DNA of 64,000 bases from Arthrobacter globiformis (GTDB taxonomy: Bacteria; Actinomycetota; Actinomycetes; Actinomycetales; Micrococcaceae): contig NZ_JAUSYZ010000001.1 in assembly GCF_030817195.1 (NCBI RefSeq), forward strand, positions 1,054,001-1,118,000. The letters are read 5' to 3'. Position numbers and translations under genes: made by a program. Under the pieces are notes generated by a model, which saw only the letters and a program-made list of their open reading frames with translations, made no database searches and had not been told where the DNA came from. Positions 1 through 8,067 of this stretch are shown in pieces. Positions within the stretch are counted from its first letter, which is position 1, and every line of letters begins with the position of its first letter.

Positions 1-60
1 GGGCAGCAACCCGCCGGTCATGCGCTTGAGTTCAGAGCGCGCCAGCCGCAGGACAGTCAC
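1..60 (-). CDS. YhgE/Pip-type membrane protein, N-terminal fragment (cut by window edge)
   Basis: Only the first 20 codons are inside the window. They start with GTG and read MTVLRLARSELKRMTGGLLP. This resembles the N terminus of actinobacterial YhgE/Pip-domain membrane proteins (from memory of the family). The GTG overlaps the TGA of the ATPase gene just upstream, so the two are translationally coupled. That matches the usual pairing of an ATP-binding-cassette-like protein with a YhgE/Pip integral membrane protein. The membrane part lies beyond the window, so the family call rests on a short stretch plus context. Confidence 0.5.
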   Translation of the reverse strand, partial: MTVLRLARSELKRMTGGLLP

Positions 61-818
61 TTGGCTACCTCGCTTGCCAGGCTGGAGTTTTTGTCCACAT
101 ATTTGGACTTCGGGGGTGTTTTGGGGCCATTATCTGTACAAAAACTCCCAGGGGAGGGGCGGCGGTCCGCGTTGCCGATTGCCGCGGACGGTCCGGTCCA
201 GCCGTCCGGGAGGGCAGTAACGGTTGCGACGACGGCGAGGGGCCGGCCGCCGTCGTACGCCAGTTCGCTGAGCCGCGGCAGCCAGCCGGCGGGGTCGGCG
301 CCGTGACGGTCGGGGGAGTCCACGACGAGGAGGTCCGTGCCGGGGTTGGCGAGGGCCAGCGCCGTGAGGAGCTCGGTGCGGCGGGCCGGCGGCAACTGCT
401 CCGTCCACAGGCCGGCGACATCCTCGAAACGGTTGACCTTCAGCCACGGCTTGCTGAGCAGGGCCCCACGGTAACGGCGGGGAACCAGGGCCAGATCCTC
501 CGTGACGAGATCCGCGACGCTCAGGTGCTGTTCGGGTTCGGTGACGCCGGGGGAGTCCACCAGCGCACTGGCGCGCCGCAGCGGCCTGATCCCGGCCGAG
601 CCGTCCCAGCTGACAGTGCCGCCGTCGGGCCTCATCCGGCCGCTGAGGACCAGCGCGAGGGCCGTCCTCTGGTCCTGGCGGTCGCCGGTCACCAGCAGCA
701 GTTCGCCGCGGGCTACCTGCAGGGAGGTCGGTGGCAGGAGGTCGAGCCGCCGGCCTTTCACGCTGGGCTGTCGTGCGCAGAGCAAAGGGAGCCTTTCGCA
801 GAAGTTGGTCTGCTTCAA
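57..818 (-). CDS. ABC-like ATP-binding protein with degenerate motifs
   Basis: A 253-residue protein with the fold pattern of an ABC ATPase (LLPPTSLQVARGELLLVTG near residues 27-45), but with poor catalytic motifs. The Walker A region reads TGDRQDQRTALAL, with Arg where Lys is expected. The Walker B region reads DLLVVDSPD, with Ser in place of the catalytic Glu. There is no LSGGQ. It is probably the cytoplasmic partner of the YhgE/Pip-like protein whose GTG overlaps its stop. The start used is TTG at 818 with no strong ribosome-binding site; a GTG about 19 codons in is an alternative. About 30 C-terminal residues are encoded by the 65-bp repeat at 84-148 and its flank, so the original C terminus may have been replaced. 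A TetR-type operator lies just upstream. Confidence 0.65.
   Translation of the reverse strand: MKQTNFCERLPLLCARQPSVKGRRLDLLPPTSLQVARGELLLVTGDRQDQRTALALVLSGRMRPDGGTVSWDGSAGIRPLRRASALVDSPGVTEPEQHLSVADLVTEDLALVPRRYRGALLSKPWLKVNRFEDVAGLWTEQLPPARRTELLTALALANPGTDLLVVDSPDRHGADPAGWLPRLSELAYDGGRPLAVVATVTALPDGWTGPSAAIGNADRRPSPGSFCTDNGPKTPPKSKYVDKNSSLASEVAK
84..148. repeat. 65-bp short interspersed element, copy 1
   Basis: The ends are an 11-bp perfect inverted repeat (GGAGTTTTTGT at 84-94, ACAAAAACTCC at 138-148), and TATCTG continues the right arm inward. A second 65-bp copy with the same ends and orientation lies at 13562-13626. The interior is not conserved between copies. This copy overlaps the 3' end of the ABC-like gene and encodes part of its C terminus. 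It could act as a hairpin or terminator for minus-strand transcription. Confidence 0.7.
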
Positions 819-826
819 GGCTAACT

Positions 827-844
827 GAACTGACCAGTCAGTTC
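827..844. promoter_or_regulatory. TetR-type palindromic operator candidate
   Basis: GAACTGAC-CA-GTCAGTTC has perfect 8-bp arms around a 2-bp centre, typical in size and shape of TetR-family operators. It sits 9 bp upstream of the TTG start of the ABC-like gene, where it could block the promoter of that gene and the coupled YhgE/Pip gene. No TetR gene is in the window; it may lie beyond the left edge. Confidence 0.5.
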
Positions 845-853
845 AAATAAGAG

Positions 854-2311
854 TTAGAGGCCGTACTTCTCCAGCAGGCGCAGCCAGACCTCGCTGATGG
901 TTGGATAGGAGGGCACTGCGTGCCAGAGCCGGTCAAGCGGAACCTCCCCGACGACGGCGATCGTCGCGGCATGCAGGAGTTCGGCGACGTCCGGCCCGGC
1001 GAACGTGGCGCCCAGGAGCACCTTGCGGTCCTCATCCACCACGAGCTGTGCCCAGCCCTCATAGTTGCTGGCGTGCAGGGAGGAACCCGCCACGGCGATG
1101 GGCAGCTCCACCGACGATGCGCTGTAGCCATCCTTGCGGGCCTGCTGCAGCGATCTGCCGACGTTGGCCAGCTCGGGGTCCGTGAACACCACGTTGGGAA
1201 TGGCGTGTTCGTCGGCCGTCTGCGCGTACCGGCTCCACGGCTCGGGTTCCCCGCGAAGCTCGCCCTTGGCCCGGGCTGCAATGGCTGCCCCGGTGGCCCG
1301 GGCCTCGTATTTGCCCTGGTGGGTGAGCAGGGCCTTGCCCGCCGCGTCGCCCACCGCGTACAGCCACGGACCGCCGCCGTTGCGCGCCGCTTCCGCCACC
1401 AGGCCGGTCGAGTCCGTGCGGATGGCCAGGGGCTTGCCGTCGCTGGCCGACAGCCCCACGCTCTCCAGCCCGAGTCCGTCCAATGCGGGCCGCCGGCCGG
1501 TGGACACCAGCAGCTTGTCCACCGTGACGGTGTCGCCGCCGTCGAGCGTGAGCGTCAGGGAACCATCCGAATTCCTGTGGACGCTGCGGGTCTTGGTGTC
1601 GACCCGGAGCTCCACTCCGTCGGCCCGCAGGCCGGCGGCCACCAGTTCCGCAGCCTCAGCCGGGAAGTTCCGCAGCAGCCCGCTGCGCGCCACCAGCGTG
1701 ACCGCGGACCCGAGGCGGGCAAAGGCCTGGGCAAGCTCCGTGCCGGCGACGCCGCCGCCCAGCACGCCAAGCCGCTTGGGGACCTCCTTTGCCGAGGTCG
1801 CCTCCCGCGTGCCCCAGTACTCAACCTCGGACAGCCCGTCGACGGGTGGCTGGTTGGGCGTGGAGCCGTTGGCAAGGACGACGGCGTGACGCGCCGTGAG
1901 TGCATAGTCGTCACCGTCCAGCCCGGCTACTTTTACGGCCCGCTCGCCGGTGATCCGTGCCCGGCCGCGGATCAGTTCGATGCCCGCGCCCTCCACCCAT
2001 TCCACCTGGCTGGCGTCCTGCCAGTGGGACGCGAAGGAGTCGCGCCCTGTGAGGACCGCGGCCGCGTCGAGCGTTCCGGTCACGGCTTCGCTGGCGCCGG
2101 GAACTGCCTGGGCCCCGTGCAGTGCGGTGCCCGGGCGGAGCAACGCCTTGGACGGCATGCAGGCCCAGTAGGAGCATTCGCCGCCCACCAGTTCGGCTTC
2201 CACGAGGACCGCCGTCAGGCCTCCCTGCACCACCCGGTCCGCGGCATTTTCGCCCGCGGCGCCGGCGCCGATCACAATGACATCGAATTCGCGTTCAACA
2301 AGACGTGGCAT
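854..2311 (-). CDS. FAD/NAD(P)-dependent pyridine nucleotide-disulfide oxidoreductase
   Basis: A 485-residue flavoprotein of the dihydrolipoamide dehydrogenase/mycothione reductase superfamily. An FAD-binding GAGAAGE motif lies near residue 16. GGECSYWACMPSK carries the redox Cys pair with four residues between (CSYWAC, near 46-51). GVLGGGVAGTE is the NAD(P)-binding motif near 183, and AVGDAAG near 325 is the second FAD motif. The C terminus HAVPSYPTISE carries the His/Glu pair used for acid-base catalysis. The ATG at 2311 leaves a 129-bp divergent promoter region shared with the GntR gene. The substrate is not readable from sequence; mycothione, lipoamide or mercury reductase names would be guesses. 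Confidence 0.85.
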   Translation of the reverse strand: MPRLVEREFDVIVIGAGAAGENAADRVVQGGLTAVLVEAELVGGECSYWACMPSKALLRPGTALHGAQAVPGASEAVTGTLDAAAVLTGRDSFASHWQDASQVEWVEGAGIELIRGRARITGERAVKVAGLDGDDYALTARHAVVLANGSTPNQPPVDGLSEVEYWGTREATSAKEVPKRLGVLGGGVAGTELAQAFARLGSAVTLVARSGLLRNFPAEAAELVAAGLRADGVELRVDTKTRSVHRNSDGSLTLTLDGGDTVTVDKLLVSTGRRPALDGLGLESVGLSASDGKPLAIRTDSTGLVAEAARNGGGPWLYAVGDAAGKALLTHQGKYEARATGAAIAARAKGELRGEPEPWSRYAQTADEHAIPNVVFTDPELANVGRSLQQARKDGYSASSVELPIAVAGSSLHASNYEGWAQLVVDEDRKVLLGATFAGPDVAELLHAATIAVVGEVPLDRLWHAVPSYPTISEVWLRLLEKYGL

Positions 2312-2440
2312 GGCATCAGACTACGCCCACGCCTGACGCGGATTTGGGCAGGGGCAGCCGTAATAATGGACCGGCCGTTCCGGGGACGTGGGACATCCGA
2401 TACGGTGAGGAAAAGTACGGCCAGTGCAAAGGAGCCCCCC

Positions 2441-3169
2441 ATGCAGCCCTCCAACGTGGTTCCGCCGGCCCGCTTCAGCGCCCAGGCCCGCCTGCGCGCC
2501 CTGCAGTCGGACATCATGGAACTGATCCTGGACCGCGAACTGGAGCCCGGAGATGCCCTGCCCACCGAAAACGAGCTGTGCTTGGCCCTCGGGGTGGGCC
2601 GGAACACTTTGCGGGAGTCGCTGAAGGTCCTGCAGGCGCTGGGGGTCATCGAGATCCGCCACGGCTTCGGCATGTTCGTCGCGCCCAGCAATTTCGAGTC
2701 CCTCGCCGACGGCCTGATTTTCCGCGGGCGGCTGTCCCTGCGGCACCACGGCCTGGAAGCGCGGCAGCTGGTGGACGTCCGCCAGGCGCTGGAGGCGGGC
2801 CTCATCGGCAGCGCGATGGATGAGATGACGGCCGAACAGCTGTCCGCCATCGAGGAGTCCGTGATCAGCATGGAGCGGAGCGCGGCAGCAGGGGAGCCCT
2901 TCGTGGAAGCCGATGCCGAATTCCACCGCCGGCTCTTTGAACCCCTGAACAATGAACTGCTGCTCAACCTGCTGGGCGTCTTTTGGAAGGTCTACCGCAA
3001 GATCTACACCGAGGTTGGACCCGGGGTGGAGGACCTTCCTGCGCTCGCTGCAGTGCACCGGAACATTTTTTCGGCCGTCGCCGCCGGGGACAAGGCACTG
3101 GCAGCCCGCGAGCTGACTCACCACTTCAACGGATTCCGCAGGCGGATACTTGAGGCCGTTGGCGAATAG
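2441..3169 (+). CDS. FadR-subfamily GntR transcriptional regulator
   Basis: A 242-residue regulator. Residues 10-75 form the GntR winged helix (LPTENELCLALGVGRNTLRE, then a wing ending GFGMFVAP). Residues 85-235 are an all-helical FCD ligand domain with the metal-type pattern EADAEFHRRLF near 153 and a late HHFN motif. The start ATG follows AAAGGAG. It is transcribed divergently from the disulfide oxidoreductase, so it may control that gene, itself, or distant sugar-acid or carboxylate genes; the effector cannot be deduced. A strong bidirectional terminator follows. Confidence 0.85.
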   Translation: MQPSNVVPPARFSAQARLRALQSDIMELILDRELEPGDALPTENELCLALGVGRNTLRESLKVLQALGVIEIRHGFGMFVAPSNFESLADGLIFRGRLSLRHHGLEARQLVDVRQALEAGLIGSAMDEMTAEQLSAIEESVISMERSAAAGEPFVEADAEFHRRLFEPLNNELLLNLLGVFWKVYRKIYTEVGPGVEDLPALAAVHRNIFSAVAAGDKALAARELTHHFNGFRRRILEAVGE

Positions 3170-3254
3170 GTAGCCGGTTCCGGCGTGAGTGGTTAACGGG
3201 TTTGGGGCCGCGGTCCAGGCGGGCTTAACGCAGCTCGGTAGACGGGCTTAACGC

Positions 3255-3290
3255 AGAAGGTCCGCGCCGGTTTCCCGGTGCGGACCTTCT
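3255..3290. terminator. Bidirectional terminator between GntR gene and tRNA-Arg
   Basis: A 10-bp perfect arm AGAAGGTCCG / CGGACCTTCT is extended inward to a 16-bp stem with one G-T pair and a 4-nt loop. Pyrimidine-rich CTTT follows on the plus strand. It serves the convergent GntR gene (+) and tRNA-Arg (-). Confidence 0.8.
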
Positions 3291-3295
3291 CTTTG

Positions 3296-3369
<74 letters not shown>

Positions 3370-3471
3370 ATCTTCCGGTTCTCAGCGAGTTTTTCGCTCG
3401 CCCCGAACCTCGAATAACTTTACGCGAGGACAGCCGCAGTTCCAAATCGAGGACCATGTAATTTACACAAC

Positions 3472-3498
3472 TAGACCGGTCTACGTGACCTTCGTCAC
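3472..3498. promoter_or_regulatory. Candidate operators upstream of pckG (12-bp palindrome plus CRP/GlxR-like site)
   Basis: Two symmetric sites lie side by side about 150-180 bp before pckG. TAGACCGGTCTA is a perfect 12-bp palindrome at 3472-3483. GTGA-N6-TCAC at 3485-3498 matches the core of CRP/GlxR-family sites. In corynebacteria GlxR controls central-carbon genes including gluconeogenic ones (established). Use of these sites here is inferred. Confidence 0.4.
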
Positions 3499-3648
3499 TA
3501 ATTTCGACTTTCCTAAATCAAAATTCCTTGATTTCCCGCGGAAGTTGTCTTCGGACGGGCAGGACATCCGATGTCTGACAGTGAATTGGTCCAGATCATC
3601 AGAAATAGCATTTAGCACACACCACTGAACCCGACGAAGGGAACTGCA

Positions 3649-5475
3649 ATGGCCCACCTGACGCGACTGCCGCTGCTTGAAGAGGCACCCACCACCCACC
3701 CCGGTCTGCTGGCGTGGGTTGAAGAGGTCGCTGGGCTGACCCAGCCGGACCGGATTCACTGGGTCGACGGCTCCGAGGAAGAAAACACCCGCCTCACCGA
3801 CGAACTCGTCGCGGCCGGCACCCTGAAGCGGTTGAACCCGGACCTGTTCCCCAACTCCTTCGCAGCCTTCTCGGATCCCGCTGACGTGGCCCGCGTCGAA
3901 GAGCAGACCTTCATCTGCTCCGAAAAGGAGCACGACGCCGGCTTCACGAACAACTGGATGGCCCCGGCGGAGATGAAGGAGAAGCTGCGCGGGCTGTTCT
4001 CCGGCTCCATGCGCGGCCGCACCATGTACGTCATCCCGTTCGTCATGGGCCACCTCGATGCCGAGGATCCGAAGTTCGGCGTCGAGATCACCGACTCCGC
4101 CTACGTTGTTGCCTCCATGCGCATCATGGCCCGCATTGGCACCGACGTGCTGAACCGGATCACCGAGACCAACGCCTTCTTCGTTCCGGCACTGCACTCC
4201 CTGGGTGCTCCGCTGGAGGCCGGCCAGGCCGACGTCCCGTGGCCCTGCAACCCGGACAAGTGGATCGTGCACTTCCCCGAAGACCGCTCCATCTGGTCCT
4301 TCGGTTCGGGCTACGGCGGAAACGCCCTGCTGGGCAAGAAGTGCTACGCCCTGCGCATCGCGTCGGTCATGGCCCACGACGAGGGCTGGCTTGCCGAGCA
4401 CATGCTCATCCTCAAGCTCACCTCGCCGGAACAGAAGACGTACTACGTCTCGGCGGCTTTCCCGTCCGCCTGCGGCAAGACGAACCTTGCCCTCCTGGAC
4501 CCCACGATCGAGGGCTGGAAGGTCGAGACGCTCGGCGACGACATCACCTGGATGCGGTTCGGCAAGGAAGGCGAGCTCCGCGCCGTCAACCCCGAGGCCG
4601 GCCTCTTCGGTGTGGCTCCCGGCACGGGCTGGGGCACCAACCCCAACGCCATGCGCGCCATCGCCAAGGGCAACAGCATCTTCACCAACGTTGCACTGAC
4701 CGACGACGGCGGTGTCTGGTGGGAAGGCATGACCGAGGAAACCCCGGCTCACCTCACCGACTGGCAGGGCAACTCCTGGACGCCTGAGTCCGGCAAGCCG
4801 GCAGCCCACCCGAACTCGCGCTTCTGCACCCCGATCGACCAGATCGACATGCTGGCCGAGGAGTACCACAGCCCGAACGGTGTGGAACTGTCCGCCATCC
4901 TGTTCGGTGGTCGCCGCAAGACCACCATCCCGCTGGTCACCGAGGCCCGCGACTGGACCAACGGCATCTTCATGGGCTCCACCCTGTCGTCCGAGACCAC
5001 CGCTGCTGCGGCCGGTGCCGTCGGCGTGGTCCGCCGCGATCCCATGGCCATGCTTCCGTTCATCGGCTACGACGCGGGCGACTACCTGAACCACTGGGTC
5101 AACCTCTCCGCCAAGGCCAACCCGGAGCGCCTGCCCAAGATCTTCCTGGTCAACTGGTTCCGCCGCACGGCCCAGGGCGGTTTCGCCTGGCCGGGCTTCG
5201 GGGACAACGCTCGTGTCCTGAAGTGGGCCATCGAGCGGCTCGAAGGCAAGGCCGACGCCGTGGAGACCCCCATCGGCTTCGTCCCCACCGGCGACGCCAT
5301 CGACCTCACCGGGCTCGACATGACCCCAGCCGAGGTGGAGGAAGCAGTCCAGGTCGACCCCGACGAGTGGAAGACCGAACTCGCCTCCATCGAGGAGTGG
5401 TTCGCCAAGTTCGGTGATTCACTGCCCGCCGCACTCCAGCAGGAGCTCGAAGGACTGAAGGCCCGCCTGGTCTAG
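3649..5475 (+). CDS. pckG: Phosphoenolpyruvate carboxykinase (GTP)
   Basis: A 608-residue cytosolic enzyme that converts oxaloacetate and GTP to PEP, CO2 and GDP at the first step of gluconeogenesis. It has the GTP-type signature FPSACGKTNLA (nucleotide P-loop, near residue 272), the PEP-binding GSGYGGNALL near 219, and FGGRRKTTIPLV near 418. The length is normal for the GTP-dependent family and unlike the ATP-dependent family. The start ATG follows GAAGGGAACTGCA. About 280 bp of AT-richer upstream DNA holds palindromic operator candidates, consistent with carbon-source control. A 22-bp stem hairpin follows the stop. Confidence 0.97.
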   Translation: MAHLTRLPLLEEAPTTHPGLLAWVEEVAGLTQPDRIHWVDGSEEENTRLTDELVAAGTLKRLNPDLFPNSFAAFSDPADVARVEEQTFICSEKEHDAGFTNNWMAPAEMKEKLRGLFSGSMRGRTMYVIPFVMGHLDAEDPKFGVEITDSAYVVASMRIMARIGTDVLNRITETNAFFVPALHSLGAPLEAGQADVPWPCNPDKWIVHFPEDRSIWSFGSGYGGNALLGKKCYALRIASVMAHDEGWLAEHMLILKLTSPEQKTYYVSAAFPSACGKTNLALLDPTIEGWKVETLGDDITWMRFGKEGELRAVNPEAGLFGVAPGTGWGTNPNAMRAIAKGNSIFTNVALTDDGGVWWEGMTEETPAHLTDWQGNSWTPESGKPAAHPNSRFCTPIDQIDMLAEEYHSPNGVELSAILFGGRRKTTIPLVTEARDWTNGIFMGSTLSSETTAAAAGAVGVVRRDPMAMLPFIGYDAGDYLNHWVNLSAKANPERLPKIFLVNWFRRTAQGGFAWPGFGDNARVLKWAIERLEGKADAVETPIGFVPTGDAIDLTGLDMTPAEVEEAVQVDPDEWKTELASIEEWFAKFGDSLPAALQQELEGLKARLV

Positions 5476-5485
5476 TCCAAAAAGT

Positions 5486-5536
5486 ACGACGGCGGCCCCG
5501 CACCTTTTTCATCCAAAGGTGCGGGGCCGCCGTCGT
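5486..5536. terminator. Terminator-like hairpin after pckG
   Basis: Perfect 22-bp arms at 5486-5507 and 5515-5536 enclose a 7-nt loop. There is no clear T-run on the plus strand. It lies between convergent pckG and hmp. Confidence 0.8.
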
Positions 5537-5563
5537 CGGTTAAGCCGTCGTTCGTTAAGGAGA

Positions 5564-5611
5564 AGCGCGAACGGACATTTAAGCCCCGGGGCTTAAATGT
5601 CCGTTCGCGCT
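5564..5611. repeat. 48-bp perfect palindrome
   Basis: Arms of 24 bp (5564-5587 and 5588-5611) are fully complementary with no loop. The outer end reads AGCGCGAACGGACATTTAAG. It is in the convergent pckG/hmp spacer and separate from the pckG hairpin. It could terminate hmp transcription or be a dispersed palindromic repeat. Confidence 0.85.
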
Positions 5612-5632
5612 CAACTAGGGCAGCGGCCGGGG

Positions 5633-6793
5633 CTAGGCGGCCAGCCAGATGTCGGGGCCGAAGACCTCGTAGTGGATTTGTGTTGCCGGGATCCCGGCTT
5701 CGATGGCCTCGTTGCGGATCTTCTTCATGAAGGGGAGCGGGCCGCACAGGTACAGGGAGGCATCGGCGGGAAGGTCCACCTCGCGCAGGGACATGAAGCC
5801 GGCCTTGGTGCCGGCCTGGGGTTCCTCGAGCCAGACTTCAAGGTCCGCCCCGTCCAGGCGTGCCACGTCGGCGGTCATCTGCCCGCGGAGGGCCCAGCTT
5901 TCCATGCTGCTTTCGGCGTGCAGCACCAGGACCTGGCGTTCGGAACCGGCTTCCGCGAGGGAGCGCAGGATCGATGCGGTGGGAGTGCAGCCGATGCCGG
6001 CGGAAGCAAGGACCACCGGTCCGTCGCCGTCCTTCAGGGTGATCTCGCCGTAGGGGTTGGAAATCTCCAGGACGCCTCCCACGGCGACGCTGCGGTGCAG
6101 CACCGGGGACACCTCACCGCCGTCGTCCAGCTTGGCGGTGAAGGTGCGGCTGGCCCCGGCCTCATCGGACAGGGAGTACTGCCGGACCTGGCGGATGCCG
6201 TCGGGCAGCTGGACCTTCACACTGATGTACTGGCCAGGCAGGGCGGGGGTGACCGGGGTGTCATCGGCCGGCGCCAGGGTGAACGTCATGGCGCCTGTTC
6301 CTGCGGGTGTCTTTTCGACGACAGTCCACGGCATCCACATCTTGGTGTTTGACTGTGCCGCGTACAGGTCCTTTTCGAGCTTGATCAGGGCATCGGCCAT
6401 GAGCCAGTAGACCTCGGTCCAGGCCTCGGCGATTTCCGGGGTGATGACCTCGGCCAGGTCATCGGCGATGGCCGCGAACAGGTGCTCGTAGACCACCTGG
6501 TACTGCGGTTCGGTGATGCCCAGGGAGGCGTGCTTGTGGGCGATCCGGGAGAGGACGGCTTCGGGGAGCGTGCCCGGGTTGTTCACCAGGTGGGAGGCGA
6601 AGGCGGCGATGCTGCCGGCAAGGGCCTGCTGCTGGTTGCCGGAGCGCTGGTTGGAGCGGCTGAACAGCCCGTCCAGGAGTTCGGGGTGCGCGGCGAAGAG
6701 CCGGTCATAGAACTTGGGGGTGATCTCGCCGATTCGTGAGCCGACCAGGGGAAGGGTGGCTTCGATGACAGGACGGGCTTTGTCCGAGAGCAT
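5633..6793 (-). CDS. hmp: Flavohemoglobin, nitric oxide dioxygenase
   Basis: Three domains in family order: a globin domain (about residues 1-135, starting MLSDKARPVIEATLPLVG), a ferredoxin-reductase-type FAD domain (RQYSLSDEAG near 204) and a C-terminal NAD domain (ASAGIGCTPTASIL near 265). It oxidises NO to nitrate using O2 and NAD(P)H in the cytoplasm. The ATG at 6793 is chosen because AGGAG lies 5 nt upstream; the in-frame GTG two codons earlier abuts that site. An NsrR-type operator lies about 58 bp upstream, and the NsrR gene lies next upstream on the same strand. Confidence 0.95.
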   Translation of the reverse strand: MLSDKARPVIEATLPLVGSRIGEITPKFYDRLFAAHPELLDGLFSRSNQRSGNQQQALAGSIAAFASHLVNNPGTLPEAVLSRIAHKHASLGITEPQYQVVYEHLFAAIADDLAEVITPEIAEAWTEVYWLMADALIKLEKDLYAAQSNTKMWMPWTVVEKTPAGTGAMTFTLAPADDTPVTPALPGQYISVKVQLPDGIRQVRQYSLSDEAGASRTFTAKLDDGGEVSPVLHRSVAVGGVLEISNPYGEITLKDGDGPVVLASAGIGCTPTASILRSLAEAGSERQVLVLHAESSMESWALRGQMTADVARLDGADLEVWLEEPQAGTKAGFMSLREVDLPADASLYLCGPLPFMKKIRNEAIEAGIPATQIHYEVFGPDIWLAA

Positions 6794-6850
6794 TGACACT
6801 CCTGAGCTAGTGGTCCGGGGTCTTTGGCCGGACCGGAACTTCAGATACTG

Positions 6851-6863
6851 GCATTTGAAATGC
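6851..6863. promoter_or_regulatory. NsrR operator candidate
   Basis: GCATTT-G-AAATGC is a perfect 6-1-6 inverted repeat that matches the core of the classical NsrR motif. It sits in the hmp promoter region, and the NsrR homologue is the next gene upstream, so NO-responsive repression of hmp is the natural reading. Confidence 0.75.
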
Positions 6864-7023
6864 GAGTTTCTGATGACTCATTTCTACACCCTGTAGAAGG
6901 GATTTTCCAAAATGGAAGGGGAACCGGCGGGGACGGGGCCTTCAGGCCCGCGATGGCAGGGCCGGTCAGGCGCAGGTTGGACGCCGGGTACCGGTCGCGC
7001 GCCGCTTGGACGCCGCCTGTCGG

Positions 7024-7473
7024 TCAGGCGCCCGGGCGCAGCCCAATCGCCTCGAAAACGGGCGTCATCTGGCGTGAGGTCGGCAATTCGGCCACCACGA
7101 CGTCGTCGAGCTCACGGTAAAAAGCCTCGCGCGCCCGCGTGAGGGCGCCGCGGAGCCGGCATTCATTGATGAGGGGGCAGCTGCCGGCCGGGCCGATGCA
7201 CTCGGCCGCGTCCTCGCGGGTGTCCAGCTCCCGCAGAACCTGGCCCACGGTGACACGGCGGCCGGCGGCACTGAGCCGCGAGCCACCGTTGCGGCCGCGC
7301 TCAACGTCAATTAGGCCCAGCATGCGCAGCTTCGCCACGGCCTTGCTGACGTGGTTGTAGGGGGTTCCGACGGCGTCAGCGACGTTCTGCGTGGTGAGCA
7401 GTCCGCCCTCGGGTGCGGCAGCGAGCACCATGAGGGCGCGCAGGCTGACGTCCGCGAAGGCGTTGATTTTCAT
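7024..7473 (-). CDS. nsrR: Rrf2-family NO-sensing repressor, NsrR
   Basis: A 149-residue Rrf2 protein. The N-terminal winged helix (TTQNVADAVGTPYNHVSKAV) is followed by a dimerisation helix and a three-Cys cluster CIGPAGSCPLINEC (C-x6-C-x5-C, near 91-104), the ligands of the NO-sensitive iron-sulfur cluster in NsrR proteins. It lies about 230 bp upstream of hmp on the same strand, with an NsrR-type palindrome between. It probably represses hmp until NO destroys the cluster. The cysteines and context favour NsrR over IscR or RsrR. Confidence 0.88.
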   Translation of the reverse strand: MKINAFADVSLRALMVLAAAPEGGLLTTQNVADAVGTPYNHVSKAVAKLRMLGLIDVERGRNGGSRLSAAGRRVTVGQVLRELDTREDAAECIGPAGSCPLINECRLRGALTRAREAFYRELDDVVVAELPTSRQMTPVFEAIGLRPGA

Positions 7474-7575
7474 GCTTCTAGCCTAATGGCCTGTGCAAGT
7501 CAGGGTCCGTCCGGTGCGCAGCGCGTGATCTGTGCGCAGCGCGTGACCGGGTTAAAGCCCCTGTTGCGGACCGGT

Positions 7576-8058
7576 CTAGTCAGCCCAAATAACAGGCTCA
7601 TTGGAGTCGGCGGCAAGGTCGCCGAACTCAAACTCACTGCCTTCGCTGTTCGGTGAGTATGGCAGGACGGCTGCGAAAACCGCGCCGTCCCGGTGTTCGG
7701 TGGCCACGTGGATGGCGTCCGAGTCCTCCTCGACCAGGGTGATGTCGCAGACGATGGCGGCGGCTCGGAACTCGTCCCGGTGCTGGCGCAGAAGCTCGGT
7801 GACGTCGCGGATCATGCCGTCCGCGTCGAACTCGCCGTCCCCGTCGGCATCTTGGTCCGCCGGCGAGACCGCCACGAGGCGGACGTCGCCGTCGTTCTCC
7901 ACCACGAGGGCGAACGGCAGGAACCCGCCGCTCCGCTCAAGCTGCTCCTGGGCTGCCGCCATGCCGGTGCCCAGAAGGTTTTCCAGGTCCGTGGCCGTGG
8001 CCTCCGGCACGGATGCGCGCCACGATGACTGGTCCGGGGTCGGGTCGGGTGATTCCAC
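7576..8058 (-). CDS. Conserved hypothetical acidic protein
   Basis: A 160-residue, strongly acidic protein with no recognised motif, signal peptide or membrane segment. It has an aspartate-rich stretch (QDADGDGEFDADG near 70) that could bind cations but is not a canonical EF hand. The GTG start lies 9 bp beyond the stop of the phosphohexomutase gene, with AGGA 7 nt upstream, so the two are probably one operon. Function unknown. Confidence 0.75.
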   Translation of the reverse strand: MESPDPTPDQSSWRASVPEATATDLENLLGTGMAAAQEQLERSGGFLPFALVVENDGDVRLVAVSPADQDADGDGEFDADGMIRDVTELLRQHRDEFRAAAIVCDITLVEEDSDAIHVATEHRDGAVFAAVLPYSPNSEGSEFEFGDLAADSNEPVIWAD

Positions 8059-8067
8059 GGGGCTGTC

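Noticed and set aside
920..2440. Long plus-strand frame running into the GntR gene
   Set aside because: The upstream part is antisense to the disulfide oxidoreductase; the regulator has its own ribosome-binding site and ATG at 2441.
3481..5094. Long minus-strand open frame opposite pckG
   Set aside because: It is the antisense shadow of a conserved enzyme; its composition (Gly/Val/His-rich) is typical of high-GC antisense frames.
7514..7548. Short direct repeat GCGCAGCGCGTGA occurring twice near nsrR
   Set aside because: Two GC-rich copies of 13 bp only, no symmetry and no further copies; too weak to call an operator.
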